DNA from: Stenotrophomonas lacuserhaii | Lineage (GTDB): Bacteria > Pseudomonadota > Gammaproteobacteria > Xanthomonadales > Xanthomonadaceae | Length of the DNA: 64,000 nt | NCBI RefSeq assembly: GCF_014836545.1 | Contig: NZ_JACSQS010000003.1 | Coordinates: forward strand, 224,093 to 288,092 | Direction: 5' to 3' | Shown here: positions 43,976 to 53,215 of the stretch, piece after piece | How positions within the stretch are numbered: position 1 is the first letter of the stretch | How the letters are laid out: every line of letters begins with the position of its first letter | Notes under the pieces: generated by a model | The model's input: only the letters and a program-made list of their open reading frames with translations | Database searches by the model: none | What the model was told of the DNA's origin: nothing | Position numbers and translations under genes: made by a program

Positions 43976-45712
43976 TTATCCGCCGGCCAACATCCGGCGG
44001 ATCTTGCGGCCGATGCGGGTCAGGAAGGAGTCGCCCGGGTCCGCGGTGCGGACCGGCTTGGCCACCACCTGCACCGGGGCACCCTGCGCGGTGGACGCGC
44101 CGTGGGTTGCACCTTCGGCACCTTCCAGCGGACGGCCGTTGCGACGGCGACGGCGCTTGCGCGGCTTGCGCTCGCCGTCCTGCAATGCGGGATCCTGCGC
44201 GGCGCCAGCGTCGGCACGCGGCGGACGCGGCGCCTGCACGGCATCGGCGGTGGCGGTAGCAGCGGCCTCGCCATTGCCGGCGACAACGGCGCCTTCCGCT
44301 GCAGCGACCACTTCGCCTTCCACGCGCGGCTTGCGCGGCGGACGCGGGCGGCGTTCGCCACTGCGCTCGCCACTGCGTTCGCCGCGGCCAGCGGAGGGCT
44401 TGCCACCACGTCCGCCACCACGACGCTCTTCTTCGGCGGCACGCGCTTCACGCGCTTCGCGGAAGATCTGGCTGACGCTTTCGTTCTCGTCGCCTTCCTC
44501 GCCCGGCGCAGGCGGAGCACGTTCCGGACGCGGCAGCGAGGTCAGCAGTTCGGCGGTCACCGCTTCGACCGGGATCTTCTGGTCGATATAGGCCTCGATG
44601 TCCGGCAGGCCCATCGCATAGCGTTCGCAGGCGAAGCTGATCGCATCGCCTTCCTCGCCCAGGCGCGCGGTGCGGCCGATGCGGTGCACGTAGTCTTCGG
44701 CGTCGAACGGCAGATCGTAGTTGTAGACGTACTTGATTCCGTCGATGTGCAGGCCGCGGGCGGCCACATCGGTGACCACCAGGATTTCCAGCTGGCCCTT
44801 CTGGAAGCGGTTCAGCAGGCTTTCGCGCTTCTTCTGCGGGACATCACCGGACAGCACGCCGACGCGGTAGCCGGAACGTTCCAGCGCGCGCGCGACGCGC
44901 TCGACGAACACCTTGGTGTTGACGAACACCATCGTACGCGCGCCTTCGCTGCGCGACAGCAGGCCCAGCAGCAGCGGGATCTTCTCTTCGTCGGCCGGGA
45001 AGTACATGCGCTGGCGCACGCGGGCGGCGGTGATGGATTCGCTCTCCACCACCATTTTCTGCGGCTCGTTCATGTGGTCATACGCCAGTTCCAGCACGCG
45101 GTGGCTGAGCGTGGCGCTGAACAGCAGGGTCTGCCGGGTGGTGCGCTCGGGCATGCGGCGCAGCAGGAAGCGGATGTCCTTGATGAAGCCCAGGTCGAAC
45201 ATGCGGTCGGCTTCGTCCAGCACGCAGATTTCGCAGGCGTGCAGCGAAACCACCTTGTGCTGCTTGACGTAGTCGATCAGGCGGCCGGGGGTGGCGATGA
45301 TCACGTCCACGCCCTGCTGCAGAAGTTCGCGCTGCTTGTCGTAGTCCACGCCGCCGTACACCAGCGCGAAGCGCAGCCCCAGGTCCGAACCCAGCTTCAC
45401 CGCATCCTTGTGGATCTGGATGGCCAGTTCGCGGGTGGGTGCCAGGATCAGCGCACGCGGGTCTTCCGGCTTGCGGTCGGCCAGTGCCGGGCGGGTCAGC
45501 AGGCGGTTCACCACCGCGACCAGGAAGGCCAGCGTCTTGCCGGTACCGGTCTGTGCCTGGCCTGCGACGTCGCCACCGGCGAGTGCGACCGGCAGCGTCA
45601 ACGCCTGGATCGGGGTGCAGCGGGTGAATCCGGCTCCTTCAAGACCGGCGTGCAATGCCGGATGCAGATCGAAGGAGGAAAAGGTCAAATCGGTCAGCGG
45701 TTTGTCGCTCAT
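43976..45712 (-). CDS. rhlB: DEAD-box ATP-dependent RNA helicase RhlB
   Basis: RNA helicase, 578 aa. Q motif ([13 protein letters not shown], ~30-42), motif I AQTGTGKT, Ib, motif II DEAD ([14 protein letters not shown]), SAT and motif [12 protein letters not shown] make the helicase core to ~430. A long low-complexity tail follows (~440-570): acidic and Arg-rich clusters ([25 protein letters not shown]), Ala-rich, then basic [15 protein letters not shown] 45712 starts [11 protein letters not shown], the family start. In gammaproteobacteria RhlB is part of the RNA degradosome with RNase E. Divergent from trxA; rho follows trxA. Confidence 0.93.
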   Translation of the reverse strand: MSDKPLTDLTFSSFDLHPALHAGLEGAGFTRCTPIQALTLPVALAGGDVAGQAQTGTGKTLAFLVAVVNRLLTRPALADRKPEDPRALILAPTRELAIQIHKDAVKLGSDLGLRFALVYGGVDYDKQRELLQQGVDVIIATPGRLIDYVKQHKVVSLHACEICVLDEADRMFDLGFIKDIRFLLRRMPERTTRQTLLFSATLSHRVLELAYDHMNEPQKMVVESESITAARVRQRMYFPADEEKIPLLLGLLSRSEGARTMVFVNTKVFVERVARALERSGYRVGVLSGDVPQKKRESLLNRFQKGQLEILVVTDVAARGLHIDGIKYVYNYDLPFDAEDYVHRIGRTARLGEEGDAISFACERYAMGLPDIEAYIDQKIPVEAVTAELLTSLPRPERAPPAPGEEGDENESVSQIFREAREARAAEEERRGGGRGGKPSAGRGERSGERSGERRPRPPRKPRVEGEVVAAAEGAVVAGNGEAAATATADAVQAPRPPRADAGAAQDPALQDGERKPRKRRRRRNGRPLEGAEGATHGASTAQGAPVQVVAKPVRTADPGDSFLTRIGRKIRRMLAGG

Positions 45713-46238
45713 GTGTCCGTCTTGGTCTGGCCGCCACCTGCAATCGGGCGGCTCGGCGTCATCTGGGGGCTCCGTCGCAAACTGCGGCCCCTGCGGCGGG
45801 TCGGCGGGCCTTGGAACCCTCGGGGTCCCTTGCCGCTCAATGAAGCAGTTTAGCGTAATCGGGCAGGCAACCGGGCCAAAGCGTCTCACCGCCCCCGGAG
45901 ACTAACTGCCCATTGCGCATTCATCCATGCCACCGCCCGCTGAATCGTTCCCGGCGCTTCCCCTTGTGCACCAGGGACGGACCCCTATCCCATAGGTGTG
46001 GACAGTGAAATCCGACACATTCCGTCGGTCATATTGATCGCGATACGCTGGGTTCCAGCCGCCCCCTGTCTCCCTGTGCCGATAGGGGTAAACTGCCGGC
46101 CGTGAGCGTCCAGGCATCCTGCCCAGCGCACCGTGGAGCCTGCTCCACCAGGCAACGACGAGGGTTGCGCCAGTCTGGTCCAGCCCAGTTCACCCACCTC
46201 CGGCCCCGGCCGGGTGCCCCACAAGACGAGAAACCAAG
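45713..46238. other. 526-bp divergent intergenic region, rhlB / trxA
   Basis: No gene is supported here. It holds the divergent control regions of rhlB and trxA. A perfect 7-bp hairpin GTGGAGC-CT-GCTCCAC (46133-46148) lies in the likely trxA leader. A small inverted repeat CCTAT-CCC-ATAGG is at about 45983-45995. Small open frames exist but none has a ribosome site or coding character. Confidence 0.5.
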
Positions 46239-46568
46239 ATGAGCGACAACGTTGTACATGTCAGCACCGCTGATTTCGAAAGCACCGTACTGAACTCCAA
46301 AGAGCCGGTCCTGGTTGATTTCTGGGCCGAATGGTGTGGGCCGTGCAAGATGATCGCACCGGCGTTGGACGAACTGGCCGTGGCCTACGGTGGCCGCGCG
46401 AAGATCGTCAAGGTCAACGTCGACCACGAGCGCGACCTGGCGGTGAAGTATCACGTCCGTTCCATTCCCTACCTGGTCGTCTTCAAGGACGGTGAGAAGG
46501 TCGGTGAGCAGGTGGGTGCGGTGGGCAAGGCCCAGCTGGCTGGCCTGCTCGACAAGGCGCTGGCCTGA
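46239..46568 (+). CDS. trxA: thioredoxin 1
   Basis: Cytoplasmic disulfide reductase, 109 aa. Active site WAEWCGPCKM around Cys33-Cys36, the cis-Pro motif RSIPYLVVFKDGE near 75, and VNVDHERDLAVKYHV. Normal length and no extension. It supplies electrons to ribonucleotide reductase and other targets. Followed 226 bp later by rho, as in many gammaproteobacteria (trxA-rho). Confidence 0.98.
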   Translation: MSDNVVHVSTADFESTVLNSKEPVLVDFWAEWCGPCKMIAPALDELAVAYGGRAKIVKVNVDHERDLAVKYHVRSIPYLVVFKDGEKVGEQVGAVGKAQLAGLLDKALA

Positions 46569-46582
46569 GGCCTGTGTCTCCC

Positions 46583-46605
46583 GGCAGCCGGTGACGCCGG
46601 CTGCC
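46583..46605 (+). terminator. hairpin after trxA
   Basis: 9-bp stem GGCAGCCGG / CCGGCTGCC with a 5-base loop, 14 bases after the trxA stop; no T tract. Possible weak terminator or attenuator ahead of rho. Confidence 0.5.
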
Positions 46606-46794
46606 TGCAGCCCCTGCGCTGCCTGAATGTCGCGGCATCGCGGTGCTTGCAAGGCGCCGCGCGCCGGTGATAGTGTCGGCACATCCGGTCCGCGTTCGCG
46701 TGCCGCACCCGCTGGATGCAGTTCACTCCAGACCCCATCCCTTCGTTCGCCGCCCCAGCCGGGCGCTCGCACCTTCAAGCGAGGAATAACGCTC

Positions 46795-48579
46795 TTGTCC
46801 GATACCACTTCTGAAACCGGCAGCGCTGATGCGCCCGCCGAAAAGCGTGTGCGCAAGCCGCGCGTGACCAAGGCCGCCGCACCCGCGTCCGCCGAAACCA
46901 GTGCCCCGGCACAGGCCGGCCTGCCGCTGGCCAACGCGCCCGAAGCACCCCGTCCCACTCCGCCCCCCGCGCCCGCTGCCGCGGCGCCGAGCGCGCCCGC
47001 TGCCGATGCTCCCGCCACCAACGGCGGTGAGGGCAACGAAGGCCGCGAATCCGGCCAGGGTCGCCCGCAGCAGAACAACAACACCTCCGGCGGCGGCCAG
47101 CAGAACACCGCAGGCGGCCAGAACCAGGGCCCCTACCAGGGCAACCAGCAGAACAACGCGCAGGGCCAGGGCAACCGCCGTGACCGCTTCCGCAACCGAC
47201 GCGACCGTGACCGCCCGGCACGTGGTGGTGGACGCGACGACGGCATGCCGCAGGACAACAACGAACAGCAGCCGTTCGTGCGTACCACCCAGCCGAACGT
47301 GCCGGAAGGCTTCCCGGTGTATTCGCTGAGCGACCTCAAGCGCATGCCGGCGCAGAAGCTGCTGGAAATCGCCGAACAGCTGCAGATCTCCGAAGGTGTC
47401 GCCCGTGCCCGCAAGCAGGACGTGATCTTCGCGCTGCTGAAGGTGCTGACCCGCCACGGTGATGGCGTCGCTGCCGACGGCGTGCTGGAAATCCTGCCGG
47501 ACGGCTTCGGCTTCCTGCGCGCGGCCGAAGCCAGCTACCTGGCCGGCCCGGACGACACCTACATCTCGCCCAGCCAGATCCGCCGCTTCAACCTGCGCAC
47601 CGGCGACCACCTGTCCGGCCGCATCCGCTTCCCCAAGGATGGCGAGCGCTACTTCGCGCTGTCCATCGTGGACACCATCAACGGTGAGCCGCTGGAAGCG
47701 TCCAAGAACAAGGTGCTGTTCGAGAACCTGACCGCCCTGTTCCCGCGCAAGCGCTTCACCCTGGAACGCGGCAACGGCTCCTCCGAAGACATCACCGGCC
47801 GCATCCTCGATCTGATGGCACCGCAGGGCAAGGGCCAGCGTTCGCTGATCGTTTCCCAGCCCAAGGCCGGCAAGACGATGATGATGCAGCAGGTGGCCAC
47901 GGCCATCACCACCAACCATCCGGACGTGCACCTGATCGTGCTGCTGATCGATGAGCGCCCGGAAGAAGTGACCGAAATGCAGCGCACCGTGCGCGGCGAG
48001 GTCATCAGCTCGACGTTCGACGAGCCGGCCGCGCGCCACGTGCAGGTTGCCGAAATGGTGATCGAGCGGGCCAAGCGCCTGGTCGAGCACAAGAAGGACG
48101 TGGTGATCCTGCTGGACTCGATCACCCGCCTGGCACGTGCCTACAACAATGTGGTGCCGAGCTCGGGCAAGGTGCTGACCGGTGGCGTGGATGCCAACGC
48201 GCTGCACCGTCCGAAGCGCTTCTTCGGTGCCGCGCGCAACGTGGAAGAAGGCGGCAGCCTGACCATCATCGCCACGGCGCTGGTGGACACCGGCAGCAAG
48301 ATGGACGAGGTGATCTACGAAGAGTTCAAGGGCACCGGCAACAGCGAAGTGCACCTGAGCCGTCGCATCTCTGAAAAGCGCGTGTTCCCGGCGATCGACA
48401 TCAACCGTTCGGGTACCCGCCGCGAAGACCTGCTGATCGAGCCGGAGCTGCTGCAGAAGATCTGGATCCTGCGCAAGCTGCTGCATCCGATGGATGAAAT
48501 GGCCGCCATGGAGTTCCTGCTGGACAAGATGAAGAACACCAAGTCCAACGACGAGTTCTTCGGTTCGATGAAGCGCTGA
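46795..48579 (+). CDS. rho: transcription termination factor Rho with disordered N-terminal insertion
   Basis: Hexameric ATP-dependent RNA translocase that ends transcription. 594 aa, ~175 longer than E. coli Rho. Start is TTG at 46795 (then [13 protein letters not shown]), nine bases after GAGGA. Residues ~1-165 are an Ala/Pro-rich then Gln/Asn/Gly-rich low-complexity segment ending in Arg/Asp repeats; after it the conserved N-terminal helix bundle ([18 protein letters not shown] form), the RNA-binding cold-shock fold (GFGFLRA), Walker [10 protein letters not shown], Walker [17 protein letters not shown], and the Q/R-loop region near [18 protein letters not shown]. The core is intact. The N-terminal insertion type is common in Xanthomonadaceae and may form condensates. 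Confidence 0.96.
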   Translation: MSDTTSETGSADAPAEKRVRKPRVTKAAAPASAETSAPAQAGLPLANAPEAPRPTPPPAPAAAAPSAPAADAPATNGGEGNEGRESGQGRPQQNNNTSGGGQQNTAGGQNQGPYQGNQQNNAQGQGNRRDRFRNRRDRDRPARGGGRDDGMPQDNNEQQPFVRTTQPNVPEGFPVYSLSDLKRMPAQKLLEIAEQLQISEGVARARKQDVIFALLKVLTRHGDGVAADGVLEILPDGFGFLRAAEASYLAGPDDTYISPSQIRRFNLRTGDHLSGRIRFPKDGERYFALSIVDTINGEPLEASKNKVLFENLTALFPRKRFTLERGNGSSEDITGRILDLMAPQGKGQRSLIVSQPKAGKTMMMQQVATAITTNHPDVHLIVLLIDERPEEVTEMQRTVRGEVISSTFDEPAARHVQVAEMVIERAKRLVEHKKDVVILLDSITRLARAYNNVVPSSGKVLTGGVDANALHRPKRFFGAARNVEEGGSLTIIATALVDTGSKMDEVIYEEFKGTGNSEVHLSRRISEKRVFPAIDINRSGTRREDLLIEPELLQKIWILRKLLHPMDEMAAMEFLLDKMKNTKSNDEFFGSMKR

Positions 48580-48608
48580 GTTCCTGGCGCCGGACGATCC
48601 ACGACGAG

Positions 48609-48635
48609 GCCCCGCATTGCGGGGCTTTGTTGTTT
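48609..48635 (+). terminator. intrinsic terminator of rho
   Basis: Stem GCCCCGC-ATT-GCGGGGC followed by TTTGTTGTTT, 30 bases after the rho stop. A good Rho-independent terminator, fitting for a gene that controls Rho-dependent ends. Confidence 0.85.
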
Positions 48636-48712
48636 CCGGGGTGCGAACATCCGCTGCTTCGCGGCCGCCCCTGACTCAGGGACTTCCTCCTACAGACGAG
48701 CTACGGTCATCG

Positions 48713-48734
48713 GTAGCGCCGACCCATGGTCGGC
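48713..48734 (+). repeat. GTAG-type REP (SMAG-like) element
   Basis: GTAGC then GCCGACC-CAT-GGTCGGC stem, followed by GAGCGCAGCGGGG, the same tail as at 40565. Stem changed by a compensated base pair relative to the copy at 40543, which supports selection on the hairpin. Confidence 0.8.
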
Positions 48735-48886
48735 GAGCGCAGCGGGGCCGGGAGATCGGCAGGCACCGGCAACAGGCATCCACCGGCCCGTCCCTGCTGC
48801 GCTGCGCCGTGGCAATATCGGCCCGACGCTGCACCATCGCTCGGCGCGCACTGGCCGCCGCTGGCACATCGAGGACCACCTGCATC

Positions 48887-49900
48887 ATGCGTAGTCGAAT
48901 CGAAGACGTCGCTGCGGCGGCGGGAGTCTCCATCAAGACCGTGTCGCGGGTGCTCAACAACGAGCCCAACGTGCGTGAGCAGACCCAGTCGCGGGTGCGC
49001 GAGGCGGTCGCGCGGCTCGGCTACAAGCCCAATCCCTCCGCGCGCAGCCTGGCCGGCCAGCGCTCCTATTCGCTGGCGCTGGCCTACAACAATCCTTCGC
49101 GCAACTACCTGATGGAGATCCAGAGCGGCATGCTGGATGCCTGCCACGGCAACCACTACAACCTGCTGCTGGGTCCGGTGGGCATCGGCCGCCATGCCCT
49201 GCCCGACCTCAGCGCGCTGTTCGACAACTCACGGCCCGACGGCGTCGTGCTGATCCCGCCGCTCAGCGATGATCCGGTGGTGCTGTCCTACCTGCAGGAA
49301 CATGACATTCCCTTTGCCAGCATCGCCCCGCGTGACCCCACCGGCGCCATCGGGGTGCGCATGGACGAGACCACGGCCGTGGTGGAGTTGATGCGCCACC
49401 TCATCGCGCTGGGCCATCGGCGCATCGGCCACATCAAGGGACCACGGGCGCACGGCGCCTGCCAGTGGCGCCACGCCGGGTATCGCGCTGCGCTGCGCGA
49501 AGCCGGCATCGCCTACGACGCCGCGCTGGTGGTCGGCGGCCAGTTCTCTTTCGAATCCGGCATCCCGGCGGCACACCGCCTGCTGGACCTGGCCGATCCG
49601 CCCACGGCGATCTTCGCGGCCAACGATGACATGGCGGCGGCCGTGTACCGGGTCGCCGGTGGCCGCGGCCTGCAGGTGCCCCGCGATCTGTCCGTATGCG
49701 GTTTCGATGACACCCCGATCGCCAGCCATATCTTCCCCGCGCTGACCACGGTGCGGCAGCCCACTGCGGAAATGGGCCGGCTGGCGACGCTGCAGCTGCT
49801 GGAGCGCATCCGTTCGCCGGGCGCCGGCAGGATGATCACCCTCGACCATGCGGTGCTGGTCCGCGAATCCACCGCCGCACCTGGAAAACGCAGGCGCTGA
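48887..49900 (+). CDS. LacI-family transcriptional regulator
   Basis: LacI/GalR repressor, 337 aa. N-terminal helix-turn-helix MRSRIEDVAAAAGVSIKTVSRVLN with hinge (SARSLAGQRS), then a periplasmic-binding-protein-like sugar-sensing domain with FAANDDMAAAVYRVAGGRGLQVPRDLSVCGFDDTPIA in parts. Located before a TonB receptor and a cupin-like gene on the same strand, with a NagR-box-like palindrome in between, so it probably represses those genes and responds to an amino sugar or other carbohydrate. ATG 48887 matches the family start; upstream sequence is repeat and terminator. The NagR identity is not proven. Confidence 0.92.
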   Translation: MRSRIEDVAAAAGVSIKTVSRVLNNEPNVREQTQSRVREAVARLGYKPNPSARSLAGQRSYSLALAYNNPSRNYLMEIQSGMLDACHGNHYNLLLGPVGIGRHALPDLSALFDNSRPDGVVLIPPLSDDPVVLSYLQEHDIPFASIAPRDPTGAIGVRMDETTAVVELMRHLIALGHRRIGHIKGPRAHGACQWRHAGYRAALREAGIAYDAALVVGGQFSFESGIPAAHRLLDLADPPTAIFAANDDMAAAVYRVAGGRGLQVPRDLSVCGFDDTPIASHIFPALTTVRQPTAEMGRLATLQLLERIRSPGAGRMITLDHAVLVRESTAAPGKRRR

Positions 49901-49922
49901 GCGCCCGCTGATGGCGCGCTTT

Positions 49923-49949
49923 TGTCGAGCGCTGTCAGTGTTAGCGCTA
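49923..49949. promoter_or_regulatory. degenerate LacI-type half sites upstream of TonB receptor
   Basis: TGTCGAGCGCTGTCA (49923-49937) keeps one arm of the box at 50112 (GCGCTGTCA) but not the other; the adjacent TAGCGCTA (49942-49949) is a perfect 8-bp palindrome. Possibly secondary operator elements. Confidence 0.35.
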
Positions 49950-50111
49950 CCTGCCCTGCGCAGAACCGTTCCGCATCGCAACACGATCATTCGCGTAGCG
50001 CCGCGCACGCGCGGCGGCTGCATGCGGGCCGATGACACTGCAATGACAAGGATTGCGGGACCTGCAGCACGGTCTCCCCCGGATCCGCCCGACCACTGGC
50101 GGGGGCGCTTT

Positions 50112-50129
50112 GTTGACAACGCTGTCAAC
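50112..50129. promoter_or_regulatory. LacI/NagR-type operator upstream of TonB receptor
   Basis: GTTGACA-ACGC-TGTCAAC, an 18-base palindrome (arms GTTGACA/TGTCAAC) 90 bases before the receptor start. The inner TGACAACGCTGTCA fits the core TGACARCGYTGTCA of the NagR box of Xanthomonas, as I recall it. It also contains a TTGACA -35-like hexamer, so a bound repressor would block RNA polymerase. The linked LacI protein is the likely binder. Confidence 0.65.
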
Positions 50130-50218
50130 GCATCCCCAAATCGCTCCCGTCATGTAGTTGCCGCGTTCCAGCCGAAGTCAAACCCGCTGTTTCCGCACTC
50201 CCTGGGGAGGGATCCGCA

Positions 50219-53209
50219 ATGAGGATGTACAAGGCCGTACCCCGCAAGACACTGCTCACTTCCGCGCTGCTGGCGGCCATCGCCGGCCCCGCATGGGCGC
50301 AGGATGCTGCCACCACCGAACCCGCCGACCCGGCCACCCTGGACACCGTGCAGGTGACCGGCATCCGCGGCAGCCTCACCTCGTCGATGAACCTCAAGCG
50401 CGACAGCCAGGGCGTGGTGGACGGCATCGTGGCCGAGGATATCGGCAAGTTCCCCGATACCAACCTGGCCGAATCGCTGCAGCGCATCAGCGGTGTGTCC
50501 ATCGACCGTACCTCCAGCGGCGAAGGTTCCAAGGTCACCGTGCGCGGCATCGGCCCGGACTACAACCTGGTGCTGCTCAACGGCCGCCAGATGCCAGCCT
50601 CCAACCTGGGCAACGGCGGCGGTGGACTGTCCGGCTCGCGCTCGTTCGATTTCGCCAACATCGCCTCCGAATCGATCTCCGCAGTGGAGGTCTACAAGAC
50701 CACCCGCGCCGACAACCCCACCGGTGGCATCGGTGCGACGATCAACATCAAGACCCTGCGCCCCCTGGAAGCGGCACCGGTGGTCAGCCTTGGCATGAAG
50801 GCGGTGCACGATACCTCCAACGACAACGTGCCGCGCACGCTGCAGGGATCCAATGTCACCGGCGAGCTGTCCGGTGTTTTCAGCCAGACCTACGCTGACG
50901 GACGCTTCGGCGTGGCGCTCAGCGCCAGCCACCAGGAACGCGATTCCGGCTTCAACCAGGCCACCGTGGCCGAAGGCTGGGCGACGCTGCGCGGGGACGA
51001 CACCAGCGACTGGCGCGCACTGCCGCAGCCGGGCACGGGCTATTCGGACCGCATCACCAACCGGCCGGGTGCCGATGATATCTACGGCCGTCCGCAGAAC
51101 ACCGCGTACAACGTCAACGCCGTGCAGCGCCAGCGCACCAACGGCCAGGCCACGCTGCAGTGGAAGCCGCTGGACAACGTCACCACCACGCTGGATTACA
51201 CCTATGTCGAAAACAAGGTGCAGCAGCAGCGCAGCGAACTGTCGGTGTGGTTCAACTACGGCCCCGGTGACAGTACCTGGACCGATGGTCCGGTTGCCGC
51301 CCCCATCGTGTACAGCGAAGACGTGGTGAACGGCGACGTGGCGATGGGCGGCATGAAGCTGGCCACCCGGAACAGCATGGATTCGCTCGGCTTCAATGTT
51401 GACTGGGAAGTCAACGATGCGCTGGACATGTCCTTCGACTACCACCGCGCCAGTGCCGAATCGCAGCCCGATGGGCCCTATGGCTCGGCTGGCGTGCTCG
51501 GCGTGGCGGCGTACGTGCGCGGCACGACCACGGTGGATTACAGCGGCGACCTGCCGATCATCAACATCGCGTTGCCGCCGGGTGGGGTACAGGCCGCCGA
51601 TGCACTGGTCACCGGTTCGGTATTCCAGAACAGCTACAACAAGTCCGAAGTGGAACAGCTGCAGGCCAAGGGCGTGTTCCGCTTCGCCGACTATTCCGCG
51701 CTCGATTTCGGCGTGGGCCACACCCAGGTGGACAACCGCTCGGCGGCGGCGATCCAGCAACGCGACAGCTGGGGCGGCGTCGGTACGCCGGTGGACTACG
51801 ACGACAGCATCTGGTACGCCGATGACATGGGCAAATACTTCAAGGCGTTCTCCGGGCACGACGATCCGCGCCTGACCGGCCAGTTCCTGGTGTTCGATTT
51901 CGACCGCTTGCGTGACCGTGCGGCGCAGGTGGCCAACGGCACCGAGCCGGCCTGCCCGACTTGCTATCTCGCCCCGACCGAATACTCCGAGGACATCCGC
52001 ACCACCGAAAAATCCAAGAGCGCCTACCTGCAGTACCGCACCACCTTCGACTGGAACATGCCGCTGCATGTCGCCGCCGGCGTGCGCTATGAGCAGACCG
52101 AAGTGGAGTCGTTGGCGCTGGTGCGCGTGCCGACTTCGATCAGCTGGAACTCCCTCAACGAGTTCAACATCACCTACGCCGACGACGGCGCGTTCATCGG
52201 CGGCAAAGGCAAGTACGATTACGTGCTGCCCAATGTCGACCTCAAGCTGGACATCAACGAGTCGCTCGCACTGCGCGGCAGCTACAGCCGCAGCCTGGGC
52301 CGACCGGGATGGACGCAGATCGAAAGCGGGCAACGCCTGGACAACATCGTGCGCACCCAGGGCGGCACCGGTTCACGCGGCAACCCGGCGCTGGAGCCAT
52401 TGCTGTCGGACAACTTCGACCTGTCCCTGGAGTGGTACTACGGTGAAGCCAGCTACGCCTCGGTCGGCTTCTTCCGCAAGAACATCAAGAACTTCATCAG
52501 CAACACCATCGCCCGCGAAGATGCCGGCAGCCTGCACACGCCGGTCGGCGGTGCGTACTGGAACGAAGCGCTGGCGTCGGGCTGCGTCACCACCGACACG
52601 GTGTGCATCCGCAATTACATCTTCACCAACCATGCCGGCGACCCGGGCGTGGTTTCCACCGGGGTCAACTCGGCCGGCCAGCAGACCGGCAGCATCGTCG
52701 GCCAGCCGGGTGATCCCATCGCCGGGTTCGACATCACCCTGCCGGCCAACCAGCGCTCGGATCATCTGGAAGGCTGGGAGGTGGCGGTGCAGCACCTGTT
52801 CGGCGAGTCCGGTTTCGGTGTCGCGGCGAACTACACCAAGGTGAAGTCCGGGCTGACCTTCGACAACCTGAGCCTGGGCGACCAGTACCCGATGGTCGGC
52901 CTGAGCGATTCGGCCAACGCGGTACTGTTCTATGACAAGAACGCATGGCAGGTCCGGGCGGCCTACAACTGGCGCGACAAGTTCCTCAACGGCATCGGTG
53001 GCCAGGGCCCGAACCCGAACTACACCGAAGCCTATGGCCAGCTCGATCTGAACATCAGCTACGCGGTGAGCGAGCAGCTGACGCTGAGCGTGGAAGCGAT
53101 CAACCTGACCGACGAAACGATGCGCACCTACGCCCGCCACAGCAACATGCTGCGCTATGCCACCCAGACCGGCCCGCGCTACATGTTCGGTGTGCGCTAC
53201 AAGTTCTGA
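50219..53209 (+). CDS. TonB-dependent receptor, Xanthomonas/Caulobacter type
   Basis: Outer-membrane transporter of 996 aa, TonB_Xanth_Caul subfamily. Signal peptide to ~AWA (residue 24); TonB box region TLDTVQVTGIRGS; plug domain with DGIVAEDIGKFPDTNLAESLQRISGVSIDR and VRGIGPDYNLVLLNGRQMP in parts; then a long barrel ending YMFGVRYKF with C-terminal Phe. Members transport plant or microbial glycans and amino sugars. The gene follows a LacI regulator and precedes a cupin-like gene; this order is typical of Xanthomonas carbohydrate-utilisation loci. GlcNAc/chitooligosaccharide uptake is an inference from the operator. Confidence 0.92.
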   Translation: MRMYKAVPRKTLLTSALLAAIAGPAWAQDAATTEPADPATLDTVQVTGIRGSLTSSMNLKRDSQGVVDGIVAEDIGKFPDTNLAESLQRISGVSIDRTSSGEGSKVTVRGIGPDYNLVLLNGRQMPASNLGNGGGGLSGSRSFDFANIASESISAVEVYKTTRADNPTGGIGATINIKTLRPLEAAPVVSLGMKAVHDTSNDNVPRTLQGSNVTGELSGVFSQTYADGRFGVALSASHQERDSGFNQATVAEGWATLRGDDTSDWRALPQPGTGYSDRITNRPGADDIYGRPQNTAYNVNAVQRQRTNGQATLQWKPLDNVTTTLDYTYVENKVQQQRSELSVWFNYGPGDSTWTDGPVAAPIVYSEDVVNGDVAMGGMKLATRNSMDSLGFNVDWEVNDALDMSFDYHRASAESQPDGPYGSAGVLGVAAYVRGTTTVDYSGDLPIINIALPPGGVQAADALVTGSVFQNSYNKSEVEQLQAKGVFRFADYSALDFGVGHTQVDNRSAAAIQQRDSWGGVGTPVDYDDSIWYADDMGKYFKAFSGHDDPRLTGQFLVFDFDRLRDRAAQVANGTEPACPTCYLAPTEYSEDIRTTEKSKSAYLQYRTTFDWNMPLHVAAGVRYEQTEVESLALVRVPTSISWNSLNEFNITYADDGAFIGGKGKYDYVLPNVDLKLDINESLALRGSYSRSLGRPGWTQIESGQRLDNIVRTQGGTGSRGNPALEPLLSDNFDLSLEWYYGEASYASVGFFRKNIKNFISNTIAREDAGSLHTPVGGAYWNEALASGCVTTDTVCIRNYIFTNHAGDPGVVSTGVNSAGQQTGSIVGQPGDPIAGFDITLPANQRSDHLEGWEVAVQHLFGESGFGVAANYTKVKSGLTFDNLSLGDQYPMVGLSDSANAVLFYDKNAWQVRAAYNWRDKFLNGIGGQGPNPNYTEAYGQLDLNISYAVSEQLTLSVEAINLTDETMRTYARHSNMLRYATQTGPRYMFGVRYKF

Positions 53210-53215
53210 GTGGCG

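Noticed and set aside
46723..48486. 587-codon minus-strand frame opposite rho
   Set aside because: Rho is certain; antisense frame has no family signature.
50150..52333. 727-codon minus-strand frame opposite the TonB receptor
   Set aside because: Covers the receptor and its promoter, including the operator palindrome; no motif found.
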